Position numbers and translations under genes: made by a program. Positions 27,315 to 35,461 of a stretch of 43,458 bases of DNA are shown in pieces (position 1 is the first letter of the stretch; each line of letters starts with the position of its first letter). This DNA is from Verrucomicrobiota bacterium. Its GTDB lineage: Bacteria > Verrucomicrobiota > Verrucomicrobiia > Opitutales > Opitutaceae. Below the pieces are notes generated by a model that saw only the letters and a program-made list of their open reading frames with translations, was not told the origin of the DNA and did not search any database. The stretch is from contig JAUVVA010000020.1 in assembly GCA_030604905.1 (NCBI GenBank), forward strand, positions 1-43,458, given 5' to 3'.

Positions 27315-28856
27315 TCAGAAGGCGAGCAGCGCGTTGACGATGGCGCGGTCGGCGGGGTCGGTGAGCTGGCGCCAGCCGGTGATCTCGCGCCAGCGGGTGA
27401 TGCCGAAGGGAGCGGTGCCGCCGAAGGACGCGAGGGACTCGTCGTAGTGGAAGGACTCCTCGCCGAGGATGGTGATGGTGTAGCCGACGATCGAGCCGTA
27501 GACGTCGTTGCGGGCGGAGCCGGGGCCGCTGGAGCTGGAGCCGGCGAGTTTGATGTCGGCGAAGGGGGCGTAGACGACGGCGCTGAGGTTGCCGTTGCCG
27601 GTGACGCGAAAATCCTGCGGCGTGCCGGTGGGGCTGAAGGGGCGGGTGCCCCAGATCTGGAGGTTGATGGGGCGGTTGAGGTTGTTGGTGCCGGTGCCGT
27701 TGTTGGAGCCGTTGGCGATGCCGCGGCCGGCGATGGAGATGTCGCCGGCGGTGTAGATGGCGAGGCTGCCGCCGTTGCCGATGGTGATGCTGGACTGGCC
27801 GGTGACGCGCACGGCGGAGCCGGTGGAGTTGGTGGCGACGATGATGACGTTGCGGTTGGCGGCGATGGACAGGGCGGCGCCGGAGTTGAGGTCGATCGCG
27901 GGGACGGAGTAGGTGTAGTAGGTCTGGCCGTCGATCACGGTGGGGGTGTCGAGAATGGTGACGGAGGAGCCGGAGCCGGAGGTGCGGGGCAAGGTGAGCG
28001 CGCCGTCGATGGTGGTGAGCACGTTGTGGGTGGCGGGGGCGGCGACGTCGTCGAAGTTGGCCGCAAAGTCGCGGGCGATGCGGTTTTGGTTGATCGTGCC
28101 GGAGGAGTCGCCCCAGACGCCGACGGTGCCTTGGGAGCCGACGCGGGGGTCGGGGCCGGCGGTGGAGACGTAGCCGTAGACGTCGGCGTTGCCGATGTTG
28201 AGGGAGCCGACCTCGACGGAGGCGCTGCCGACGCTGCCGTTGCTGCGGCGGGTGGAGTTGGAGTAGGTGACCATGGCGCCGTTGGCGCCGACGGAGTTCC
28301 AGCTGTCGATGATGGTCTTGTTGCCGTTGAAGCGGACGCTGTGGCGGCCGACGATGCCGGTGGCGAAGCGGCTGCGGCGGCGGAGCGTGAGCTCGAGGAA
28401 TTTTTCGACGGGCGGGCCGGAGATGGGCTGAACGCTGGCGAGGACGAGGACCCGGGGGCGGACGACGCCGGTCGAGTTGTAGTCCTGGACGTAGACTTTG
28501 ACGTGGCCGTTGAGGCGGGCCGGGAGGGCGAAGTCGGAGAAGCGGCCGGTGATGGCGTTGCCCGAGGGGCTGCGCCAGCCGTTGGCGCTGCTCCAGGCGT
28601 TGGGGTTGCCGGAGAGGTGCTGGTTGAAGGCCCAGACCGCCTGCTCGGCGCCGGCTTCGGCGAGGTTCATGGCGACGGTGCCGAGGAAGGCGCGGTCGGA
28701 GATGCGAAGGTTGGTGGTGCTGAGGCGCAGGTAGCTGCCGAGGGCGAGCGCGATGACGGCGCTGAAGATCAGGGCGACGAGGAGCACCGAGCCGCGGCGC
28801 GAAGCGGGGGCGAGGCGCCGACGCGGAGCAGGGGAGAAGGCGTGGAGGAGGCGCAT
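27315..28856 (-). CDS. PilX-like large pseudopilin, cassette B
   Basis: This 513-residue protein is the paralogue of the PilX-like protein at 1079-2512. It has a basic leader, the segment G-S-V-L-L-V-A-L-I-F, A-M-N-L-A-E-A-G-A-E-Q, and then the long Gly/Asn/Ser/Thr-rich beta-type region. The two share R-R/K-R-S-R-F, D-S-W, N-G-S-V-G-S and the late F-H-Y-D-E-S-L-A. It is probably the tip or adhesive component of the assembly. It is the last gene of cassette B, separated by about 97 bases from the PilW-like gene. No clear terminator follows. The N-terminal PilX-like domain is reliable, but the role of the rest is inference. Confidence 0.78.
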   Translation of the reverse strand: MRLLHAFSPAPRRRLAPASRRGSVLLVALIFSAVIALALGSYLRLSTTNLRISDRAFLGTVAMNLAEAGAEQAVWAFNQHLSGNPNAWSSANGWRSPSGNAITGRFSDFALPARLNGHVKVYVQDYNSTGVVRPRVLVLASVQPISGPPVEKFLELTLRRRSRFATGIVGRHSVRFNGNKTIIDSWNSVGANGAMVTYSNSTRRSNGSVGSASVEVGSLNIGNADVYGYVSTAGPDPRVGSQGTVGVWGDSSGTINQNRIARDFAANFDDVAAPATHNVLTTIDGALTLPRTSGSGSSVTILDTPTVIDGQTYYTYSVPAIDLNSGAALSIAANRNVIIVATNSTGSAVRVTGQSSITIGNGGSLAIYTAGDISIAGRGIANGSNNGTGTNNLNRPINLQIWGTRPFSPTGTPQDFRVTGNGNLSAVVYAPFADIKLAGSSSSGPGSARNDVYGSIVGYTITILGEESFHYDESLASFGGTAPFGITRWREITGWRQLTDPADRAIVNALLAF

Positions 28857-28953
28857 GGGCGGAGCGGTGGAGGCGGCTGGAAAGGAGGGCCCCGCCCGGA
28901 GGCGGAGCGGGGGGCGTGGCGGTCGTGCTTCCGGCGGACGGGGCGCGCGCCGG

Positions 28954-29640
28954 CTAGGCGGGCTCCTCGACCGGCGTGCGGGAGAAGGGCTTGTTGCGAA
29001 GGATGAAACGGGCCGAGAGCACGATGTGGGTGGAGGTGGCCACGGTGGCGCGTTCGCGCGAGGCGGTCAGGGTGAGCTGGAGCTGCTTGGTCTCGAGGTC
29101 GTTGACCGCGAGCTTGTCGGCGGCAGGCAGGGTGGCGCCGGCGCCGGCCTTGTAGCGCTCGAGGCCGAAGCGGGTGACGTTGGCGACGAGCACGACAGGC
29201 GTGGCGGTGGAGTCTTTGTCGCCGAGCTTGCGGCAGAAGGCGCGCGCGGTGGGGCCGCTGGTGGAGGGGTCGTAGTAGTAGGTGACGAGCACCTCGTCGG
29301 AGTTGGAGGTCAGGCCGGGGAGGGTGAGCGTGACACTGTAGCCGCCGCTGCTGCGCGCGGTGTCGTTCCAGGTGATGTCGCGGGCGCTGCGCACCTCCTC
29401 GGCGAAGACCTGGAGGCCGCGACGGGCCTGGGCTTCCATTTCGTTGTAGTGGACGAGGCTGATCGAGCTGCGGGCGAGGAAGAGGAAGGAGGAGAGGATG
29501 GCGGCGAGAATGATCGCCGAGAGGGAGGCGGAGACGATGAGCTCGGTGAGGGTGAAGCCGCCGCGGGTGCCGAAGCGGGCGGGACGGCCGGAGCGAGGGC
29601 CCGGTCTGCGGGCGTCAGCGCGCGGTGGTGAAGTAGTCAT
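28954..29640 (-). CDS. PilW-like prepilin, cassette B
   Basis: This 228-residue protein has a basic leader and G-G-F-T-L-T-E-L-I-V followed by a hydrophobic helix, a prepilin cleavage and methylation signal. It is the paralogue of the gene at 393-1028, with the same I-L-A-A-I-L-S-S-F-L-F-L helix and the V-L-S-A-R-F-I-L-R-N-K C-terminal motif. The ATG at 29640 overlaps the preceding pilin gene by 26 bases, the same arrangement as in cassette A. The frame is open 18 codons further upstream, but that segment carries no conserved sequence. Confidence 0.85.
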   Translation of the reverse strand: MTTSPPRADARRPGPRSGRPARFGTRGGFTLTELIVSASLSAIILAAILSSFLFLARSSISLVHYNEMEAQARRGLQVFAEEVRSARDITWNDTARSSGGYSVTLTLPGLTSNSDEVLVTYYYDPSTSGPTARAFCRKLGDKDSTATPVVLVANVTRFGLERYKAGAGATLPAADKLAVNDLETKQLQLTLTASRERATVATSTHIVLSARFILRNKPFSRTPVEEPA

Positions 29641-30166
29641 TGAGGCCTCCTCGGGAGTAGTAGGTGCTGGTGGTGAGCGACCGCCGCGGCCCATGGGCGG
29701 GTTGCCAGGACGCGGTGAGAATCAGTTCCCGCATGTCGGACTCCGAGACGCCGGAGCGTAGCGAGCGAGGCACGGTGCGAATGGTGCGCGTGAGGGTGAA
29801 GCGCGACAGGGTGCCGGCGGAAAATTGGTTGTAGCTCGAGAAACTTTCATCGAGCGCCACGTTGCCCGTCACGCCGTTGGCCGTGGCCTGGAGGGCGGTG
29901 AGCTGGGCCCAGTTGAGCAGGCGCAGGTCCTCCATCCCGCTTTGCAGCAGTTGCGTCGCGAGGTCCGTGTAGCGGGCGCTCTCGATGGTGCGGAATCCCC
30001 GCACGAGCACGGCGACGGAGGAGACGATGCCGAAGAGGAGGACGAAGGAGGCGAGCATCACCTCGACGAGGGTGAAGCCGCGCCGGCCGCGGACGCGGCC
30101 GCGAGGCCGGGCGGCGCGGACGGACCCCGCGCAAGGACGCTGCTGGACGGGAGCGGAATGCTGCAC
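29615..30166 (-). CDS. PilV-like prepilin, cassette B (complete)
   Basis: This 183-residue protein has a basic leader of about 29 residues, then R-G-F-T-L-V-E-V-M-L-A-S-F-V, the prepilin peptidase site and helix. It is the complete counterpart of the edge-truncated gene at 2-424 and shows what that gene's N-terminus should look like. The shared regions are the helix, Q-S-G-M-E-x-L-R-L-L-N-W and the Tyr-rich C-terminus. The stop lies inside the next gene. It is the first gene of cassette B; its upstream region is the 197-base divergent gap to the NADH dehydrogenase gene. Confidence 0.85.
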   Translation of the reverse strand: MQHSAPVQQRPCAGSVRAARPRGRVRGRRGFTLVEVMLASFVLLFGIVSSVAVLVRGFRTIESARYTDLATQLLQSGMEDLRLLNWAQLTALQATANGVTGNVALDESFSSYNQFSAGTLSRFTLTRTIRTVPRSLRSGVSESDMRELILTASWQPAHGPRRSLTTSTYYSRGGLNDYFTTAR

Positions 30167-30363
30167 GCCCGTATTTTACGGCACTTTGATGCGAAGCACC
30201 CAGATGCGGATGGCGTATTTTTCGGGCCTGCCGCGGAAAAGAAGTTCCGCGCGCGCTCTGGGGGAAAGCCCCGGGAGGCGCTACGGTCTCCCGATGGGCA
30301 AAGCGGGAATCGCGCGGGCCTTGGGGGGTTGCGCAACTCGGTGGCCTTGGTTCGGTGCGGCCC

Positions 30364-32022
30364 ATGCACTTCGACGTGGTGATCGCAGGCGGAGGCTTCG
30401 CGGGTGCGCAAGCGGCGCGGGCTTTGGTGAAGGCGCTGGGGCGAAAGGAGGCGACGAAACGGGTGGCGCTGATCGCGGAGCGCAACGTGCTCGTGTTTTA
30501 CCCGATGCTGGCGGAGGTGGCCGGGGCCTCGCTCAATCCCTCGGATGTGGTGAACCCGTTGAGGCAGTATTGCCGCGGCGTCACGGTCCTGCAGGGCACG
30601 GTGACCGAGGTCGACCTCGGGCGGCGCACGCTGACGGTCGACGGCGGGCGTTTCACGCGCAACCAGACGATCGGCTTTCGCCATCTTGCGCTCACGCTGG
30701 GCAGCGTGAGCGATCTTTCGCGCGTGCCGGGGATGTCGGAGCACGGATGGCCGCTCAAGGGCGTGTCGGACGCGCTGCGCCTGCGGGCCGCGGTGATCAA
30801 CCGCATGGAGGAGGCCAACCTGGTCGGCGATCCCGTGGTGCGGAAGCGCCTGCTGACCTTTGTCGTGGTGGGCGGCGGCTACACCGGCGTGGAGGTGGCG
30901 GGGCAGATCCACGATTTGATCAAACAGGCCTTGCGCTTCTACACGCGGCTCAAGGACGAGAAGCCGCGCGTGGTGCTGGTGCACGGGCACACCCAGTTGC
31001 TGGCGGAGATCGGGCCCAAGCTCGGCGACTACGCGGCGGGCGTGCTGCGCGAGCGCGGGATCGAGATCCTGCTCGACACGCGGGTGGCGGAGGCGACGGC
31101 CTCGCGGGTGGTGTTTGAGAGCGGGCAGGCCATCGACACGCACACGATCGTCTCGACGATCGGCAACGCACCCAGCCCGGTGGTGCTCGACGTGGCGCGT
31201 CAGCTCGGGCTCGAGGCGGAGAAGGGGCGCCTGCCGACCGAGCCGAACTTCCGCGTGCGCGGGCAACGCGAGTTGTGGGCGGCGGGCGACTGCGCGGCCA
31301 ATCCCTGGGAGGATCGGGGCAAGGTGAAGACGGCGCCGCCGACGGCGCAGTTTGCGCAGCGCGCGGGCAAGGAGCTCGGGCGCAACCTCGGGCGCGTGCT
31401 CATCGCCGAGGTCGAGGGCGCGACCACGGCGGAGATCGACGCCGCGCTGCATCCTTTTCGCTATCGCTACCGCGGCCAGCTCGCGAGCATCGGCGCGCGG
31501 CAGGCCGTGGCCGAGTTGATGGGGATGCATTTCCGGGGCTTTTTCGCCTGGTGGATGTGGCGCATGATCTACCTGGCGAAGCTGCCCGGGGTGATGCGCA
31601 AGCTGCGGGTGACGGTCGACTGGACGCTGGAGGCGATCTTCCCGCCCGATATCTCGCTGGTCGTGCCGCCGTCGAGCGACCTGATGCGCGAGGTCCATCT
31701 GGAGCCGGGTGAGCCGATGGCGCGGAAGGGCGAGCCGGTGCGCGCGGTCGGTTATCTGCGGCGGGGGCGTCTGGAGGCGCGGGCTCTCGACGGGCGCGCG
31801 CAGGAGATCTCGCAGGGCGAGGTGGTGGACCACGCGTGGGCGGACGATCAGGGTCGCTGGCGGGCGGATTTGGTGGCGACGGAGAGCAGCGATCTCACGC
31901 TGTTCCGCGGGCGGGCGCTGGAGTTGTTTTCCAACGGGGTGCGGCTGGCGCCGCGCGAGCACCATGCGGGCCACGCCGAGGCGGCGAAGCGGGAGACGAG
32001 CGGCGAGCGCGGCGAGGCGTAG
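30364..32022 (+). CDS. ndh: Type II NADH dehydrogenase with cNMP-fold C-terminal domain
   Basis: This 552-residue flavoprotein oxidises NADH (or NADPH) and passes electrons to quinone without pumping protons. It has the FAD motif I-A-G-G-G-F-A-G, a second nucleotide motif V-V-G-G-G-Y-T-G-V-E-V-A-G, the A-A-G-D-C-A FAD motif, and the Q-x-A-x-R...N quinone-region pattern. After about residue 440 it extends by a domain with H-L-E-P-G-E-P...G-Y-L-R-R-G-R-L-E and R-W-R-A-D-L, which resembles the cyclic-nucleotide-binding beta-roll. The phosphate-binding cassette is only partly recognisable. The ATG at 30364 is preferred to a GTG nine bases upstream. In-operon regulation is not visible. Confidence 0.88.
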   Translation: MHFDVVIAGGGFAGAQAARALVKALGRKEATKRVALIAERNVLVFYPMLAEVAGASLNPSDVVNPLRQYCRGVTVLQGTVTEVDLGRRTLTVDGGRFTRNQTIGFRHLALTLGSVSDLSRVPGMSEHGWPLKGVSDALRLRAAVINRMEEANLVGDPVVRKRLLTFVVVGGGYTGVEVAGQIHDLIKQALRFYTRLKDEKPRVVLVHGHTQLLAEIGPKLGDYAAGVLRERGIEILLDTRVAEATASRVVFESGQAIDTHTIVSTIGNAPSPVVLDVARQLGLEAEKGRLPTEPNFRVRGQRELWAAGDCAANPWEDRGKVKTAPPTAQFAQRAGKELGRNLGRVLIAEVEGATTAEIDAALHPFRYRYRGQLASIGARQAVAELMGMHFRGFFAWWMWRMIYLAKLPGVMRKLRVTVDWTLEAIFPPDISLVVPPSSDLMREVHLEPGEPMARKGEPVRAVGYLRRGRLEARALDGRAQEISQGEVVDHAWADDQGRWRADLVATESSDLTLFRGRALELFSNGVRLAPREHHAGHAEAAKRETSGERGEA

Positions 32023-32039
32023 CGCGTCCTCGCTCGCGA

Positions 32040-33038
32040 TCAGAGCGGCACGAGGTCGACGCAGGCCTCCGTGCGGCCGGCCGCGACCTGGGCGAGGTTG
32101 CGGAGAAACTGGTCCACGAGCGCGTCGTCCTGGTCCACGCGGCCGCCGGCGGTGTGCGGGGTGATCCAGCAGTTTTTTGCGCTCCAGAGCGGACTCCCGG
32201 GCGGGAGCGGCTCGGTGGCGAAGACGTCGAGGTAGGCGGCGCCGAGGCGGCCGCTTTCGAGCGCCTCGACCAAGGCGGCCTCGTCGACGGTGGCGCCGCG
32301 GCCGATGTTGTAGAAGAAGGCCCCGGGCTTCACCAGGGCGAGGCGGCGGGCGTTGATGTAGCGCTGCGTGGCCTCGTTTTCCGGGAGGATGTTGACGATG
32401 TGGTCGGCGAGCGGGAGCACGGCGGAGAGCTTTTCCTCGGGGATCACGTGGACGCCGCGCTCGGAGTAGGCGCGGCGGCGCAGGGCGTAGAAGCGCATGC
32501 CGAAGGGCGCGAGGAGCTCGACGAGGCGCTTGGCGATGGCGCCGTAGCTGAGCAGGAGGACGGTCTGGCCGTTGAGGAGGCGGGAGCCGGCGCGGTGCTC
32601 GAAGTATTTCCAGCCGCGGTCCCCGAGCTGCTCGGCGACCGAGGCGGGGAGCTGGCGGGAGAGCGCGAGCATCATGGCGAGGGCGTGCTGGGCGCAGGGC
32701 TCGGCGAAGACGGAGGAGGCGTTGGTGAGGAGGGCGCCGCGGGCGCGGAGGGCGGCCTTGGTCTCCTCGTTGTCGTAGCGGGTGTAGCCGGCGCTGGTGA
32801 GCGCGATCCAGCGCAGGCGCGCGAGCTCGCGGCAGGCGGCGGGATCGGGTTGGCCGAGCGCGATGTCGGCCTCGGCCAGCAAGGGATCGGGCGCTCCGGC
32901 CGCGAGCACCGAGGCGGAGGCTTGGGGTGAGACGAGGAGGCGGTGGCCGCCTTGGGCGAGCGCGGTCTCGAGGCGGGCGCGGGCGGCGGGGGCGAAGGCG
33001 GTGTTGGTCCAGACCGTGAGACGGGAGGCGGCGGGCAT
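32040..33038 (-). CDS. D-2-hydroxyacid dehydrogenase family protein
   Basis: This 332-residue protein matches the D-isomer-specific 2-hydroxyacid dehydrogenases: an N-terminal substrate domain, an Arg in N-I-G-R-G-A-T-V-D, an acidic residue in F-A-T-E-P-L, and the catalytic His in T-P-H-T-A-G-G. The NAD-binding loop reads L-S-Y-G-A-I-A-K-R; the family usually has G-x-G-x-x-G, so two glycines are replaced (Ser and Ala). It could still bind NAD weakly or use another cofactor, or have lost activity. It is convergent with the NADH dehydrogenase gene and six bases from apt on the same strand, so probably co-transcribed. Confidence 0.85.
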   Translation of the reverse strand: MPAASRLTVWTNTAFAPAARARLETALAQGGHRLLVSPQASASVLAAGAPDPLLAEADIALGQPDPAACRELARLRWIALTSAGYTRYDNEETKAALRARGALLTNASSVFAEPCAQHALAMMLALSRQLPASVAEQLGDRGWKYFEHRAGSRLLNGQTVLLLSYGAIAKRLVELLAPFGMRFYALRRRAYSERGVHVIPEEKLSAVLPLADHIVNILPENEATQRYINARRLALVKPGAFFYNIGRGATVDEAALVEALESGRLGAAYLDVFATEPLPPGSPLWSAKNCWITPHTAGGRVDQDDALVDQFLRNLAQVAAGRTEACVDLVPL

Positions 33039-33044
33039 GGGTTT

Positions 33045-33596
33045 TTATTCGGTCTCGGTGAAGTGGCAGATGGCGTGCACGCGCATGCCGGCGGCGCGGA
33101 GGCGCTCGGAGCCGCCGAGCTCGGGCAGATCGATGATGGCGGAGACGCCGACGACCTCGGCGCCGAGGGAGCGAATGAGGCCGGCGGTGGCGAGCACCGT
33201 GCCGCCCGTCGCGATCAAATCGTCGACGATGAGCACGCGGTCACCGGGTTTGCAGGCGTCGGCGTGGATCTCGATCGAGGCGCTGCCGTATTCCAAGGCG
33301 TAGTCGGCGCCGACGGTGTGGAAGGGCAGCTTGCCCTTTTTTCGCACGAGCATGAAGGGGCGATGCAGCTGGTAGGCGAGCGCGCCGCCGAGGATGAAGC
33401 CGCGGGCGTCGATCGCGGCGATGAGCGAGACGCCGAGGCGGGTGGCGTCCCAGGAGATGCTCTCGACGAGGATGCGGAAAGACTCGGGGTCTTGGAACAG
33501 GGTGGTGACGTCGCGGAAGTTCACGCCCGGCTTGGGCCAATCACGGATGGTGCGGATCTTTTGCTTGAGGGCGGTGGCGGGGTCGATGTTGGGCAT
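33045..33596 (-). CDS. apt: Adenine phosphoribosyltransferase
   Basis: This 183-residue enzyme makes AMP from adenine and PRPP, a purine salvage reaction. The N-terminus I-R-D-W-P-K-P-G-V-N-F-R-D is the APT signature. The PRPP-binding motif V-L-I-V-D-D-L-I-A-T-G-G-T is complete, as are A-I-D-A-R-G-F-I-L-G and R-K-x-G-K-L-P. The ATG at 33596 gives the normal length; the open frame further up is low-complexity sequence. It is divergent from ppnP, another nucleoside salvage gene, across a 251-base region with a heptad repeat and G-runs. Confidence 0.95.
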   Translation of the reverse strand: MPNIDPATALKQKIRTIRDWPKPGVNFRDVTTLFQDPESFRILVESISWDATRLGVSLIAAIDARGFILGGALAYQLHRPFMLVRKKGKLPFHTVGADYALEYGSASIEIHADACKPGDRVLIVDDLIATGGTVLATAGLIRSLGAEVVGVSAIIDLPELGGSERLRAAGMRVHAICHFTETE

Positions 33597-33687
33597 GGCC
33601 GGAAGTGGGCGTGGGTGCGGGAAAGGCGCGCAGGCTGCCACGGGCGGCGGCGGGAGGTAAAGCGCGGGGAGCCGCGCTGGCGCGCGG

Positions 33688-33715
33688 AATGACCAATGAC
33701 CAATGACCAATGACG
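33688..33715 (+). repeat. Heptanucleotide tandem repeat between apt and ppnP
   Basis: Four consecutive copies of AATGACC, the last with a final G, occupy 33688-33715, and a partial copy follows. It lies in the divergent gap upstream of both genes. Confidence 0.8.
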
Positions 33716-33734
33716 AATGGAAGGTGACCGGTGA

Positions 33735-33772
33735 GGGGGGCTTGGGGCGGCCGGGGGGCGGGGGGCGGCGGG
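33735..33772 (+). other. G-run cluster, possible G-quadruplex
   Basis: Plus-strand G-runs of 6, 4, 6, 6 and 3 bases (33735-33740, 33744-33747, 33753-33758, 33760-33765, 33770-33772) are separated by short loops. They meet the usual G-quadruplex pattern. The cluster lies about 75 bases upstream of ppnP, on its coding strand. Confidence 0.5.
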
Positions 33773-33847
33773 CGGTGCCGGGGAAACCGACTCGGAAATT
33801 GCCGACCCTTGACCCGGCGAGGCGGGCGGGCAGCGTGCGGTTTTGCC

Positions 33848-34177
33848 ATGTCCTCTCTGCCCACCCAGTTCGACGGCGTGACCGTCCACACCAAGGCCAA
33901 CGTTTATTTCGACGGAAACGTCGTGTCGCACACCGTCCTTTTCGCCGACAAGTCGAAGAAGACTCTCGGGCTCATCCGGCCCGGCTCCTACTTCTTCGGC
34001 ACGGCCGCGGCCGAGCGCATGGAGATCGTGGCGGGCGAGTGTCGCGTGACGCTCAAGGACCAGGCGGAAACTCGCACCTATGGCGCGGGCAGCTCCTTCG
34101 AGGTGCCGGCGAACTCGGGCTTCACCATCGAGGTGAAGTCGGGGCTGTGTGAATACATCTGCTCCTTTCTGCCCTGA
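33848..34177 (+). CDS. ppnP: Pyrimidine/purine nucleoside phosphorylase PpnP
   Basis: This 109-residue cupin-fold protein belongs to the DUF1255/PpnP family. Recognisable segments are V-Y-F-D-G-N-V-V-S-H-T-V, K-T-L-G-L-I-R-P-G-S-Y-F-F-G-T-A-A, A-E-R-M-E-I-V-A-G and a S-F-E-V-P-A-N-S-G-F-T-I motif. It splits purine and pyrimidine nucleosides with phosphate. Its size is normal for the family. Adjacent apt also acts in base salvage, which supports the annotation. The start has a Gly/Cys-rich leader sequence and no Shine-Dalgarno motif. Confidence 0.93.
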   Translation: MSSLPTQFDGVTVHTKANVYFDGNVVSHTVLFADKSKKTLGLIRPGSYFFGTAAAERMEIVAGECRVTLKDQAETRTYGAGSSFEVPANSGFTIEVKSGLCEYICSFLP

Positions 34178-34271
34178 GCGGAGCTTTGATGCCGGCTGAC
34201 GCGCCTCGCGGCCTCGCGGCCTCGCGCCGCGTGCGTCGGGCGTCGATGACGAGCCTCTCCCGCGACTCAAG

Positions 34272-34808
34272 ATGAGATCTTTTTTTGTCCTCCTCGGACT
34301 CGGCGTGGTGCTGCTCACGATCGCCATCGTGGTGCGGAGCGGGAAGCTGATGCGCGAGGATCCGGGCGAGCCGATCAATGCGGCGATGCGCCAGGCGCTG
34401 GCCGATCGCGCCTACCGTTGGCCGACGGCCGACGCGGCCCTGCTGGCCCAGCGTTTCCCGGGAGCGATGGAGACGCCCAACGGGGCGCGCTACCTCGTCA
34501 CGCGGGAGGGCGAGTCGGGCACGGTGCCGCAGCGCGGGCAGCTGGTGACGGTGCACTATGTCGCGCGCCTCCTGGTCAACGACGAGAAGGTCGACGCCTC
34601 GGAGGATCACGGCGGTCCCTATAACTTTGTGGTGGGGCAGCCCAACATCATGCCCGGCTGGACGGACGTGCTGCACCGGATGAACAAGGGCGAGCAGCGT
34701 GTAGTGGTGCTGCCCTACTGGCTGGCCTACGGCGAAAAGGGCAAGCGGGCACGCATCCCGGCGAAGGCTTCGGTCGTGCTCGAGGTCGAGTTGGTGGACG
34801 TGCGCTGA
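34272..34808 (+). CDS. Membrane-anchored FKBP-type peptidyl-prolyl isomerase
   Basis: This 178-residue protein has an N-terminal membrane helix (residues 4-21) and an FKBP domain at about 75-178. Active-site residues are present: the Tyr of V-H-Y-V-A-R-L, V-D-A-S-E-D in the binding loop, the Trp of M-P-G-W, and the Tyr of L-A-Y-G-E-K-G. It catalyses cis-trans isomerisation of prolyl bonds, probably in the periplasm, in folding of exported proteins. It is on the same strand as ppnP, 94 bases away, but shares no function with it. Confidence 0.92.
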   Translation: MRSFFVLLGLGVVLLTIAIVVRSGKLMREDPGEPINAAMRQALADRAYRWPTADAALLAQRFPGAMETPNGARYLVTREGESGTVPQRGQLVTVHYVARLLVNDEKVDASEDHGGPYNFVVGQPNIMPGWTDVLHRMNKGEQRVVVLPYWLAYGEKGKRARIPAKASVVLEVELVDVR

Positions 34809-34838
34809 GGCCGGGTGGCCCGCGCGGTCCGCGCCGAC

Positions 34839-34924
34839 TGGTGCCCCGGGCGGGAGTCGAACCCGCACGCCCTTACGGGCAAGGGATTTTAAGTCCCGTG
34901 TGTCTGCCATTCCACCACCGGGGC
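34839..34924 (-). tRNA. tRNA-Leu (anticodon UAA)
   Basis: The minus-strand sequence folds as a class II tRNA: 7-bp acceptor GCCCCGG with CCGGGGC, a D-arm, an anticodon loop C-T-T-A-A-A-A giving anticodon TAA, a long variable arm (GCCC with GGGC), and the T-loop TTCGACT. The 3' CCA is encoded (34839-34841). It closely resembles bacterial tRNA-Leu(UAA). The base pair at the top of the anticodon stem is C-T, not paired. Overlapping reading frames on the plus strand are not genes. Confidence 0.95.
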
Positions 34925-35168
34925 CAGCATGGGGGGAGGCGCGAAGGCTCGGCGGGTCGCCGGGGCGCGTCAATGGCGGGCTCAAGGCGCTGCGCCGCGA
35001 GCTCTATGGGCGGAAGCGCGTGCATCGACCCGCACCAAGGGCAAGGGGAAGATCCCGAGCGAGGGGTGGGCGAGCGGGCGGGCGCGGGCCTCGGGTGCTT
35101 TTCGGGGGAAACGTCGGGAAAGCGTCGGGGCGGTTGCCAAAACGGCGAGCTGCTGCTTCCTCCCGCCT
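34925..35168. other. Intergenic stretch without recognised feature
   Basis: This region of 244 bases lies between the tRNA and a small candidate gene. Long reading frames in it have low-complexity Arg/Gly/Ala translations and no recognisable start. I see no terminator or repeat. Confidence 0.3.
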
Positions 35169-35309
35169 GTGACTTGGCATTGGCTGCTTCTGCTTCCTCT
35201 GGGCTTCCTTATCTTCATCTTCTGGGTGGGGCGCAGGCACCTGTGCATCCGTCGCAAGGATTGTTGCGGCAAGGGCTGCGGCTGCCTCTTTCCGGTCCGC
35301 AAGGACTAG
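35169..35309 (+). CDS. Candidate 46-residue membrane peptide with Cys-rich tail
   Basis: A GTG start gives a 46-residue peptide with one membrane helix (about 4-20, very Leu/Phe/Ile-rich) and a basic tail holding C26, C32, C33, C37 and C39. The sequence after the helix is more gene-like than the open frame upstream of it, which is low-complexity. I recognise no family and there is no Shine-Dalgarno sequence, so it is a candidate only. The CcoS-like protein in this window also ends in a Cys-rich tail after a single helix. Confidence 0.4.
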   Translation: MTWHWLLLLPLGFLIFIFWVGRRHLCIRRKDCCGKGCGCLFPVRKD

Positions 35310-35461
35310 GAGCTGTCTTCAACTCGAGCGCCGCACCAAGCCAATGGTGGCGGGGGGGGAAGTATCCCGACGACCTTCAGGCGTTTTCCCTAAGCAATTA
35401 GCAAGGTTGTGCCGAGAGATCGGGTGGGCGTCCATGAGGACGTCCCAAAGCTCGGACGCCC

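Noticed and set aside
27447..29006. Gly/Asp/Ala-rich plus-strand frame opposite the cassette B PilX-like gene
   Set aside because: It is antisense to a clear paralogue of cassette A, and the composition is typical of a shadow.
30233..30250. GCGGAA/TTCCGC hairpin between cassette B and ndh
   Set aside because: Short stem without a T tract in a divergent promoter region; it may be chance.
34841..35401. Reading frames running over the tRNA-Leu gene
   Set aside because: The tRNA cloverleaf is complete; these frames have no family similarity.
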